64,000 bases of DNA, from the NCBI RefSeq assembly GCF_023914155.1, contig NZ_JAMWYS010000036.1, positions 62,001-126,000 on the forward strand. Reading direction: 5' to 3'. The position numbers were made by a program, and so were the translations under genes. Positions 9,546-16,445 of the stretch are shown one piece after another. This DNA comes from Solitalea agri. GTDB taxonomy: Bacteria; Bacteroidota; Bacteroidia; Sphingobacteriales; Sphingobacteriaceae. Position 1 is the first letter of the stretch. Each line of letters opens with the position of its first letter. The notes below the pieces were generated by a model, which had not been told where the DNA came from, searched no databases, and saw nothing but the letters and a program-made list of their open reading frames with translations.

Positions 9546-9893
9546 ATGTCAGCACACGAAACTACTATATCACACGAACATCATGAAGAGCATGCATCAA
9601 TGACCAAATCATTGATCTGGAAAGTGTTCTTTATTTTATTGGGTGTTACCCTTGTGGAGTTTTTTATAGCGTTGTACGCTTTACCTCACCACTGGTTTTC
9701 ACAAGAAATTGCCAACTTCGTTTATATCGCTTTAACCATTGTTAAGGCTGCATATATCGTTGCTTATTTTATGCACTTAAAGTTCGAGAAAATCGGACTG
9801 ATCATAGGTGTGGTTCTACCAATAGTATTTTTGGTGTACTTTGTGGCGCTAATGATCATAGAGGGGAACCATCTATTATTCTCAATTAAGTAA
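9546..9893 (+). CDS. Cytochrome c oxidase subunit IV (prokaryotic type)
   Basis: A small 115-residue membrane protein with a His-rich cytoplasmic N-terminus (about 6 His in the first 20 residues) and three predicted helices. The helix WKVFFILLGVTLVEFFIAL and the segment IVKAAYIVAYFMHLKFE are characteristic of the COX4_pro/CyoD family. It is the small accessory subunit of the oxidase. Its stop is only 2 bases before the next start. Confidence 0.9.
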   Translation: MSAHETTISHEHHEEHASMTKSLIWKVFFILLGVTLVEFFIALYALPHHWFSQEIANFVYIALTIVKAAYIVAYFMHLKFEKIGLIIGVVLPIVFLVYFVALMIIEGNHLLFSIK

Positions 9894-9895
9894 CA

Positions 9896-10543
9896 ATGAA
9901 TACAAGGATAAGTCTTTATAAAAAAGCCGTTATCCTGTTTTTTGTGTTTCTTCTACCGGTAATAACATACTTCTTGTTAAAATCGGGTCAGAATATGTAC
10001 AAGCCACTTCCGGTCTATGGGCCTAAAGAAGTGGCTTCTACTTTTCATTTAAAGAAGGGAAGAAAAATTCAGGATACCATTTATCATACTATCAGTTTTT
10101 ACCCGGCAGCTGATACCGGAAAGATCATCATGGCTAACTTTCTGTTAACTGATGAGATGAATGGGAACAAGGCCGCCAATGAGCAAACCTGGCGCTTGGT
10201 AGATTATTTCAAGAAAAACCCTAAACTGTTATTTGTAACCTATAGTGCCAATAAACAATGGCTGGCCGATAGTAGCTCAACTGATAATTGGAAAGTTGTA
10301 TATGCTCCAATTGATTCATTAGCCACTATAGCTCAACAACAGTATTTGTTGAATGAGGTTCAAATAGATAGCTTAACCAGAAAACCTACGGCATCTCGCA
10401 GGTATGTTATGCTTGATAATCATCATCGTATTCGTGGTTTTTATAAAATGGAAAACCGTTTTAATATCGATACGTTAATGGATGAGGTTAAAGTGATTAC
10501 GGTCGAATTGATCAGGGAAGAAGACGATAAAAAGCTGAAATAA
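9896..10543 (+). CDS. Sco-like thioredoxin-fold membrane protein lacking cysteines
   Basis: A 215-residue protein with one N-terminal membrane anchor (about residues 10-28) and an extracytoplasmic domain. Its position at the end of the cox genes, the strand IIMANFLLTDE where Sco proteins carry the copper motif, and the late segment VMLDNHHRIRGFYKM all point to the Sco1/SenC family. The family's CxxxC copper site is absent; there is no cysteine anywhere in the protein. It therefore cannot deliver copper the classical way. It may be a structural assembly factor, or the thiol function may be supplied elsewhere. The Sco relationship is by pattern and context only. Confidence 0.65.
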   Translation: MNTRISLYKKAVILFFVFLLPVITYFLLKSGQNMYKPLPVYGPKEVASTFHLKKGRKIQDTIYHTISFYPAADTGKIIMANFLLTDEMNGNKAANEQTWRLVDYFKKNPKLLFVTYSANKQWLADSSSTDNWKVVYAPIDSLATIAQQQYLLNEVQIDSLTRKPTASRRYVMLDNHHRIRGFYKMENRFNIDTLMDEVKVITVELIREEDDKKLK

Positions 10544-10568
10544 AAAGTAGTTTTTTATTGTTATAATG

Positions 10569-10594
10569 AAATTCCCCTTTGGGGGATTGGGGGT
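10569..10594. repeat. Copy of a C/G-run palindromic intergenic repeat
   Basis: This 26-bp stretch (CCCC at 10574-10577, then TTT, GGGGG, ATT, GGGGG) matches the 27-bp repeat units at 32694-32953 apart from a few substitutions and one missing base. It sits in the leader of the DUF420 gene, and its last G-run ends 5 bases before the likely ATG. It may have been fixed as a ribosome-binding region. The apparent upstream ATG at 10566 is partly created by this repeat and is not used here. Confidence 0.6.
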
Positions 10595-10598
10595 AAAT

Positions 10599-11174
10599 AT
10601 GTCAGAGAAATTATTATTCAGAATTGTTGCCGGTGTTTCGGTATTTGTATTTGTGGTTGTGGTATTGTTAAACCGAAAAGTATTACCTGCACCTGCAGTT
10701 GATCCTTCTTCAATTTTGATCTTGCCAAAACTAAATGCGTTTATTAACGGTACATGTAGCATCCTGTTGCTTCTTTCATTGTATTTTATCAAACAAAAGA
10801 ATATAGCCGTTCATAAAAAATTAAATCTTACAGCCTTCTTTCTTTCCAGTTTGTTTTTGGTGTCATACATTGCTTATCATTGGTTGGCCCCTCAGGAAGC
10901 TAAGTTTGGAGATTTAAACGGCGATGGAACAGTTGATTCTACTGAATTAGTAAATGCCGGTTCAGGGAGGACCATTTATCTCATAATTCTGATATCGCAT
11001 ATCATTTTAGCTGCTTTGGTTTTACCGCTTGTTTTACTTTCCTTTTACTGGGGACTTAAAATGGAAGTGGCTAAGCACCGCAAAATTACCCGCTGGAGTT
11101 ATCCTATCTGGCTATATGTAACCATTACAGGAGTTGTGGTGTACCTGATGATTTCGCCGTATTATTTAAAATAG
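10599..11174 (+). CDS. DUF420 membrane protein with an EF-hand-type loop
   Basis: A 191-residue membrane protein with about five helices of the DUF420 family, members of which are found beside cytochrome oxidase genes and are implicated in oxidase assembly in other phyla. Start ATG 10599 is preferred over 10566, which lies in a palindromic repeat. Residues 105-116 read DLNGDGTVDSTE, a textbook calcium-binding EF-hand loop (acidic or Asn at 1, 3, 5 and 9, Gly at 6, Val at 8, Glu at 12), placed in a loop between two helices. Calcium binding is inferred from this motif alone. It is the last but one gene of the oxidase cluster. Confidence 0.8.
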   Translation: MSEKLLFRIVAGVSVFVFVVVVLLNRKVLPAPAVDPSSILILPKLNAFINGTCSILLLLSLYFIKQKNIAVHKKLNLTAFFLSSLFLVSYIAYHWLAPQEAKFGDLNGDGTVDSTELVNAGSGRTIYLIILISHIILAALVLPLVLLSFYWGLKMEVAKHRKITRWSYPIWLYVTITGVVVYLMISPYYLK

Positions 11175-11230
11175 CAAACATTTTAAGGGTATAATTAGTT
11201 ATTTTTGAGGTGTTTAAAATATCAGGTAAG

Positions 11231-11503
11231 ATGAAGAAGTTAGTTCTTTCGTTTTTGTTCGCTTTCTCTCTAATCAGTATGCTTCCGCTTATTTCTAATG
11301 CACAATGTCCTATGTGTAAATCATCTGTTGAATCGTCGATAGAAGAGGGTGGAAAAAAGGGAACCGGTTTGAATAACGGAATTTTATATTTATTGGCAGC
11401 ACCTTATATTGCTGTGGCTGGAGTGGGTTTATTATGGTACCGTAATTATCGCCGTAAAAACATAAGCGTGAACATTCCAGAGCAAAAACTTAATTTAAAC
11501 TAA
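11231..11503 (+). CDS. Small membrane protein with CPMC motif
   Basis: A 90-residue protein with a signal peptide (cleavage near NAQ), immediately followed by CPMC, a short acidic/glycine linker and one transmembrane helix with a basic C-terminal end. The predicted layout places the two cysteines in the periplasm close to the membrane. Start ATG 11231 is chosen over GTG 11210 because it gives a clean MKKLVLSFLF signal. I do not recognise a named family. Position at the end of the oxidase cluster suggests, but does not prove, a role in copper or redox handling for the oxidase. Confidence 0.75.
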   Translation: MKKLVLSFLFAFSLISMLPLISNAQCPMCKSSVESSIEEGGKKGTGLNNGILYLLAAPYIAVAGVGLLWYRNYRRKNISVNIPEQKLNLN

Positions 11504-11540
11504 TCGGAGAGCACAGCCTCTTCGATTTTTCTTATACATC

Positions 11541-11578
11541 GCCCGTATTTTCCTCAAACCATCTATTTGCATACGGGC
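11541..11578. other. Intergenic inverted repeat
   Basis: GCCCGTAT (11541-11548) and ATACGGGC (11571-11578) form a perfect 8-bp stem with a 22-base loop, between the CPMC gene and the DUF983 gene. It is followed by only a short T-run, so it may be a weak terminator for the oxidase operon or a leader structure for the next gene. Confidence 0.4.
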
Positions 11579-11600
11579 TTTACATTAACCAATCATTGTA

Positions 11601-11987
11601 ATGGCTATTTCTAGTTTTCAAGCTATCGTTCAGCAAAAATGTCCTCGTTGTCGTCAGGGAAATATGTTCGTTCATCCTGCCTATAATTTGCTTCAGTATC
11701 AGAAAATGCATCCTAATTGTCCGGTTTGTGGTTTGCGTTATGAAATAGAACCTGGTTTTTTCTGGGGAGGGATGTACTTAAGTTACGCGCTCAATGTGGC
11801 ACAAAGTGTTACCCTGGGTATTGCTACTTATGTGTTATTGAATGATCCAGGGCCTTGGGTTTATTTGAGCATCATCATCGGTGCTATTTTTTTGTTTATG
11901 CCAATAAACTTTCGGTACGGACGGGTGTTAATGTTGCATTGGTTTTCGCCAATTAAGTACGATTCTTCTTATTCAAAACCTTCATGA
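11601..11987 (+). CDS. DUF983 family protein with zinc-ribbon cysteines
   Basis: A 128-residue DUF983 protein. The N-terminal part has two CxxC pairs (CPRC and CPVC, about 26 residues apart), which probably bind one zinc ion, followed by the family signature EPGFFWGGMYLSYA and two membrane helices. The function of the family is unknown. It follows the oxidase cluster, but the 97-base gap with an inverted repeat suggests separate expression. Confidence 0.85.
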   Translation: MAISSFQAIVQQKCPRCRQGNMFVHPAYNLLQYQKMHPNCPVCGLRYEIEPGFFWGGMYLSYALNVAQSVTLGIATYVLLNDPGPWVYLSIIIGAIFLFMPINFRYGRVLMLHWFSPIKYDSSYSKPS

Positions 11988-12075
11988 GCATTGACTCGTA
12001 ATCTGAGAATAGAAGTTAATAATGAAGGCTCTTGACGACCAATTGAAAACAAATTAACTTTCGGAAAAAATAAAT

Positions 12076-12738
12076 ATGCTAAAGCAAACCACCTTCGACT
12101 TTCTTAAAGAACTAGCCGATAATAATAATCGCGAATGGTTTACAGAAAATAAGAAACGTTACGATGCCGCTAAGCAGGATGTAGAAGTGTTTGTTGATAA
12201 AGTTTTAGCAGAGCTTGCCAAAATTGATGTGGCAGTTGCAGATATTAACGCTAAGCAATGTGTCATGCGTATTTACCGTGATGTGCGCTTCAGTAAGGAT
12301 AAATCGCCTTACAAGAAGAATTTTGGAATAGTTGTTAGTCCGATGGGAAAGGGCGTAAATGGACCGTGCTATTATTTACATATCGAACCTGGTACCTGTT
12401 TTGCCGCTGGAGGATATTGGATGCCGGAGGCTGAACATATAAAATCGATCAGACAGGAAATTGATTATAACACCGAAGATTTTAAATCGATTATTGAAGC
12501 TAAAACATTTAAACAGCTTTTTAACAAACTCGATGAGGAAGGGAAATTAAAAACGGCTCCCAAAGGTTATCCCGCTGATCATCCTGAAATTGAACTTTTA
12601 AAACTGAAAAGCTTCACCGTTTCTAATCAGCTGGATCAAAAAGAACTTTTAGGTAAAAATGCTATTGGAAAAGTGTTGGAGGTATGGAAAGAGGTTTATC
12701 CTTTCAATCAGTTTCTAATCAATGCAATAGCTTCATAG
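12076..12738 (+). CDS. DUF2461 family protein
   Basis: A 220-residue cytoplasmic protein of the DUF2461 (TIGR02453) family. The recognisable signature is FLKELADNNNREWF near the start, then RIYRDVRFSKDKSPYKKNFG and a YLHIEPG strand. Its length matches the family. No catalytic role is established for the family, and the neighbours give no clue. It appears to be a single-gene unit. Confidence 0.88.
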   Translation: MLKQTTFDFLKELADNNNREWFTENKKRYDAAKQDVEVFVDKVLAELAKIDVAVADINAKQCVMRIYRDVRFSKDKSPYKKNFGIVVSPMGKGVNGPCYYLHIEPGTCFAAGGYWMPEAEHIKSIRQEIDYNTEDFKSIIEAKTFKQLFNKLDEEGKLKTAPKGYPADHPEIELLKLKSFTVSNQLDQKELLGKNAIGKVLEVWKEVYPFNQFLINAIAS

Positions 12739-12761
12739 CTTAAGTAGAAAATATTATTGAA

Positions 12762-12796
12762 AGCGACAATGATGGAAGTCTTTGCCGCTTTTTTTA
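12762..12796 (+). terminator. Probable rho-independent terminator
   Basis: AGCGACAA (12762-12769) pairs with TTGCCGCT (12782-12789) with one mismatch and is followed by a run of seven T. It lies 24 bases after the DUF2461 gene. Confidence 0.5.
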
Positions 12797-12856
12797 TTAA
12801 ATCACGCTATTCAAATTAAAGGTTTACTTATTTTAGGCTGCAAATTAATTCTGTTT

Positions 12857-13708
12857 ATGCGAACAACCACAATTTTACCAGCCATTGTACTTGTTTCTGT
12901 TATCGGTTTAACTTCTTGTGTTGCCTTGAGTAAGAAAGACTATCGGAAACTAATTTCGGAGCGAGATTCATTACAAAACACCTTAGTTAATTGTAATACA
13001 AAGGGAGATAGCCTGATGATGCTTGCTAATAAATTGAAAGGAGATACTTCTAATCTTGGAGATCAATTAAGATTGGCTCAAGAGCAGAATGAGCAATTGT
13101 TTAAAGATTATACTTCGCTACGAAATAACAGTACCGGAGAGATTAAAAAGCTTTCAGCAGATTTGGCCGCCCGCGAGAAAAATTTGCGTGAAGTGGAAGC
13201 CATTTTAAAAAGCAGGGATGAGGCCACTAAAGCATTACAGCAGAAGTTGTCGAAAGCTTTGTTAGGTTTTGCTGAAAGCGGCTTAACAGTATCTGTTAAA
13301 GACGGAAAAGTGTATGTGTCATTAACCGATAAGCTGTTGTTTGACACAGGAAGTATTGTTATTGATGCAAAGGGTAAGGAAGCCTTGGATGAGCTGGCTA
13401 AAGTGCTAAAAACGCAGCCCGATATTAATATTTTGGTTGAAGGCCATACAGATAATGCCAAAGTGAGAAACTTGGGGCAGATCAAAGACAACTGGGATCT
13501 TAGTGTTTTAAGAGCAACTTCGGTTGTCAGATATCTTACTGATACTCAAAAATTAGACCCAATAAAGGTGGAAGCGGCAGGGAGAGGTGAGTACATTCCT
13601 TTAATGATTGAAAATACTCCTGAGGCAAAGAGTAAAAACAGACGGATTGAAATTATTCTTTCGCCTAAGTTAGATGAGCTTTATAATTTACTGCAAACCA
13701 AAAATTAG
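12857..13708 (+). CDS. OmpA-family peptidoglycan-binding lipoprotein
   Basis: A 283-residue outer-membrane lipoprotein. The signal peptide ends LTSC with lipidated Cys21; residues ~25-140 form a long coiled coil rich in Lys, Glu and Leu; the C-terminal ~115 residues are an OmpA domain with LLFDTGS, ILVEGHTDN and the closing KNRRIEIIL. This domain binds peptidoglycan and links the outer membrane to the wall. Start ATG 12857 is chosen because it gives a proper lipoprotein signal; the frame extends upstream only by a TTG within the terminator region. Confidence 0.9.
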   Translation: MRTTTILPAIVLVSVIGLTSCVALSKKDYRKLISERDSLQNTLVNCNTKGDSLMMLANKLKGDTSNLGDQLRLAQEQNEQLFKDYTSLRNNSTGEIKKLSADLAAREKNLREVEAILKSRDEATKALQQKLSKALLGFAESGLTVSVKDGKVYVSLTDKLLFDTGSIVIDAKGKEALDELAKVLKTQPDINILVEGHTDNAKVRNLGQIKDNWDLSVLRATSVVRYLTDTQKLDPIKVEAAGRGEYIPLMIENTPEAKSKNRRIEIILSPKLDELYNLLQTKN

Positions 13709-13715
13709 TAAGCCA

Positions 13716-14219
13716 ATGAAGAGGCTCTGTTTGCTTGTTTTTTCCTTGATGTGTTTTACAGTTACCAATGCACAATCGAAAGAGGAAGCATTGGATAAAG
13801 TTATAAAACAATTATACTCGGCAATTTCAGGGCCAGCGGCACAACAAAGAGATACTGCACTGATCCGATCACTGTTTACTGCTGATGCTCGTTTAATGCC
13901 CGTTTTTGCTAATAAAGAACAAAAAATAGGGGTAAGGGTGCTATCCGTCGATCAATATCTTAATGGGTTAAGTAGATTAACGAAAGATCAGGGTTTCTTT
14001 GAGAAGGAGCTATCAAGAAAGATAGATGTTTATGGCAACATTGCCCAGGTTTTTTCTACTTATCAATCTTTTCATAATTTGGAGGATGAGAAGCCCTTTC
14101 AGCGAGGGATTAATAGTTTACAGCTGATGTACGACGGTCAAACCTGGAAGATATTAAATATTACCTGGAATGCAGAAACGCCCGAAAATCCTATTCCCGG
14201 GCGTTATTTGGTAAATTAG
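13716..14219 (+). CDS. Secreted NTF2/SnoaL-like protein
   Basis: A 167-residue protein with a signal peptide (MKRLCLLVFSLMCFTVTNAQ) and a single domain whose pattern of AxxKVIKQLYSAISG at the start and WKILNITWN at the end fits the NTF2-like/SnoaL fold. Such proteins are small secreted proteins of varied or unknown function. The start at 13716 is just after the OmpA stop (7 bases), so the two are probably one transcript. No catalytic residues can be assigned. Confidence 0.7.
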   Translation: MKRLCLLVFSLMCFTVTNAQSKEEALDKVIKQLYSAISGPAAQQRDTALIRSLFTADARLMPVFANKEQKIGVRVLSVDQYLNGLSRLTKDQGFFEKELSRKIDVYGNIAQVFSTYQSFHNLEDEKPFQRGINSLQLMYDGQTWKILNITWNAETPENPIPGRYLVN

Positions 14220-14226
14220 AATATTT

Positions 14227-14769
14227 TTAAAACGGACTCGTAAAGTCTTTCAATTGGGGGAGAATCTGATCCTTGTCTGAAACAAGAACATCGATTTTTC
14301 CCCAATCTATATTTAAGTCAGGGTCGTTCCAGATAATTCCACCTTCTGATGCTTTATTATAGAAATTAGTGCATTTATACGTGAAAATGGTATCATCTTC
14401 TAATGTAATAAAGCCATGAGCAAATCCTGCAGGAATCCAAAACTGCAGTTGATTTTCGGCACTTAGTTCAATGCTATAATGTTGGCCAAAGGTTGGTGAA
14501 TTCTTCCTAATATCTACAGCGATATCTAATACTTTTCCTTGAATTACCCTCACCAGTTTTCCTTGTGCAAATGGAGGAGCTTGGAAATGTAATCCACGCA
14601 ATGTTCCTTTTTGTGATTTGGATTGATTGTCCTGAACAAATTCGTCGGTAATTCCAGCCTCATTAAATGTACTCTTGTTATAACTTTCAAAAAAGTAACC
14701 ACGGTTATCGTTAAAAATGCGTGGTTCAATAATTAATAAACCTTCTATAGGTGTTTTTGTAATATTCAT
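14227..14769 (-). CDS. rfbC: dTDP-4-dehydrorhamnose 3,5-epimerase
   Basis: A 180-residue RmlC-type cupin enzyme that epimerises dTDP-4-dehydro-6-deoxyglucose at C3 and C5 in dTDP-L-rhamnose synthesis. The catalytic motif GTLRGLHFQ carries His61, and the segments KLVRVIQGKVLDIAVDIR and IPAGFAHGF follow as in typical family members. Length is normal. The other rml genes are not adjacent, so the pathway is scattered. The gene converges on the NTF2-like gene with only 7 bases between the stops. Confidence 0.94.
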   Translation of the reverse strand: MNITKTPIEGLLIIEPRIFNDNRGYFFESYNKSTFNEAGITDEFVQDNQSKSQKGTLRGLHFQAPPFAQGKLVRVIQGKVLDIAVDIRKNSPTFGQHYSIELSAENQLQFWIPAGFAHGFITLEDDTIFTYKCTNFYNKASEGGIIWNDPDLNIDWGKIDVLVSDKDQILPQLKDFTSPF

Positions 14770-14820
14770 TTAATTGGGTGTTCAGTTTTTGGAGTGGACA
14801 TAAATCGAGTTTTGATAAAC

Positions 14821-15138
14821 TTACCCCTCGGCAAGAATCTCCATAACTGATCTGAAAGCAACTATTTTGCTGCCATATTTCTCAGTTACTTCTTGTCTAA
14901 GTACAGGAGCAAACTCTTTTTCATATTTAAAGTAATCATTCATGGTTTCGCAGAAATACTGAAATGAAAAAGTAGTGCCTACCTGTTCAGGGTCCACAGG
15001 AGCAATAAGTTCAGCAATCCGATATGACTTGAATATACCCGTATTCATTACATCCGGGATATGCTTATCTCTCATCCAAACTAAAAACTCCTCAACTATT
15101 TCGGGTTCGATATTTATAGTTACGTTAAACTGTACCAT
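14821..15138 (-). CDS. DUF4286 family protein
   Basis: A 105-residue cytoplasmic protein matching the DUF4286 family found in Bacteroidota. The first strand MVQFNVTINIEPEIVEEFLVWM and the helix HIPDVMNTGIF fit a small ferredoxin-like alpha/beta fold. The function is unknown. It lies upstream of rfbC on the same strand with a 51-base gap, so they may be co-transcribed. Confidence 0.8.
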   Translation of the reverse strand: MVQFNVTINIEPEIVEEFLVWMRDKHIPDVMNTGIFKSYRIAELIAPVDPEQVGTTFSFQYFCETMNDYFKYEKEFAPVLRQEVTEKYGSKIVAFRSVMEILAEG

Positions 15139-15308
15139 CTTTTTTAAGTTTAACGCAAAGGTTAAAAAAATAGGTGTAAGTATCGAATTTCCGCGACTTT
15201 CTTCCTCATAAAATAATTAAAAAAAGTAAAGGATAAGACAGGTTATATGTATAAAAGTATTGATGAAATTTAGTAAATTTAGAAGACACCCTCTCAAATT
15301 ACTGCCTT

Positions 15309-16445
15309 ATGTTTACGCGCTTTCACCATATTGTCAAATTCTTTTGGCTGTCTTTCTTTTTCGTTTTCATGTGGAATAATTTTTCAATCGCTCAGCAAAC
15401 CTATGCGGAAAGACTTGGGTGGAAAAAGGGTGATCGTGTGCTTATACTTCATGTTGATGATGTTGGCATGTCATATGATTCAAATCAGGGAGCTATTGAA
15501 GCCATTGAAAATGGTGTAGCTAATTCAATGAGTGTAATGATGCCATGTCCATGGGTTCCACCGATTGTGAAGTATATTAAAGAACACCCAGAAGTGGATG
15601 CTGGTTTGCATATAACACTTACATCTGAATGGAAGTCATACCGATGGGGGCCTGTGGCTGGGCAACGAAGAGTTCCCGGATTGACTGATAAAGACGGCTG
15701 TTTGTGGAAAGATGTTGACTTGGTGCGTAAACATGCAACGGCTAAAGAAGTAGGTCGTGAAATAAAAGCCCAAATAGCCAAAGCCCGAAAAATGGGCTTT
15801 CACCCAACTCACCTCGATTCTCATATGGGTACTGTTTTTTCGAAACCCAGCTACTTGATGAAATACATGAAAATTGGTAGGAAAGAGGGGATACCCATCA
15901 TGTTTCCTGGTGGACATAATTCAATGTTACTTGCACAAGTTAGAATGCATGATCTGTCGAAATTAAATGACTCGAAATTTAGTTTGGCTGGAGATCAGGC
16001 TACGGAAAAGCTTAACTATATGATGAAGCTGGCTCGCAGTGTAGGTAAAAAAGTATGGAATTCGGGATTGCCGGTACTGGATGATTTGAATGGAATGAGC
16101 ATTGAATGGAAGTTTCCTGATGATACTGAGAATACGGATGAAAATCTTCAAAAATGGATTACTCAACAATATGAGGAAAACTTAAGTAAGATAAAACCTG
16201 GTATTACCATGGTTATTATGCATTGTACAAAAACTACTGATTCATTTAAGGAAATCTCGAAATCAGGAAATCAAAGACGAGGTGATATGCTGGCCATGGT
16301 TGATCCGCGATTACGAAAATTTTTAGAAGATCAAGGCTTTATTCTTACCACCTGGAAAGAAATAATGGAAAGAAGACAAAAAGTTGGCCCAAAAAAATTT
16401 AAACATGTAAACCAGGATATTTTGAAGAGTGTATTGTTTAATTAA
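15309..16445 (+). CDS. Secreted YdjC/ChbG-type carbohydrate deacetylase
   Basis: A 378-residue protein with a signal peptide (cleavage near SIAQ) and a YdjC/ChbG-like TIM-barrel domain. Metal-binding candidates are visible: Asp50-Asp51 in LHVDDVGMS, the His of GLHITLTSEW, and HPTHLDSHMG. In this family the metal centre removes acetyl groups from N-acetylated sugars; the actual substrate here is unknown. The protein is longer than cytoplasmic ChbG and predicted to act in the periplasm. The last 8 bases overlap the stop of the convergent TPR gene. Confidence 0.85.
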   Translation: MFTRFHHIVKFFWLSFFFVFMWNNFSIAQQTYAERLGWKKGDRVLILHVDDVGMSYDSNQGAIEAIENGVANSMSVMMPCPWVPPIVKYIKEHPEVDAGLHITLTSEWKSYRWGPVAGQRRVPGLTDKDGCLWKDVDLVRKHATAKEVGREIKAQIAKARKMGFHPTHLDSHMGTVFSKPSYLMKYMKIGRKEGIPIMFPGGHNSMLLAQVRMHDLSKLNDSKFSLAGDQATEKLNYMMKLARSVGKKVWNSGLPVLDDLNGMSIEWKFPDDTENTDENLQKWITQQYEENLSKIKPGITMVIMHCTKTTDSFKEISKSGNQRRGDMLAMVDPRLRKFLEDQGFILTTWKEIMERRQKVGPKKFKHVNQDILKSVLFN

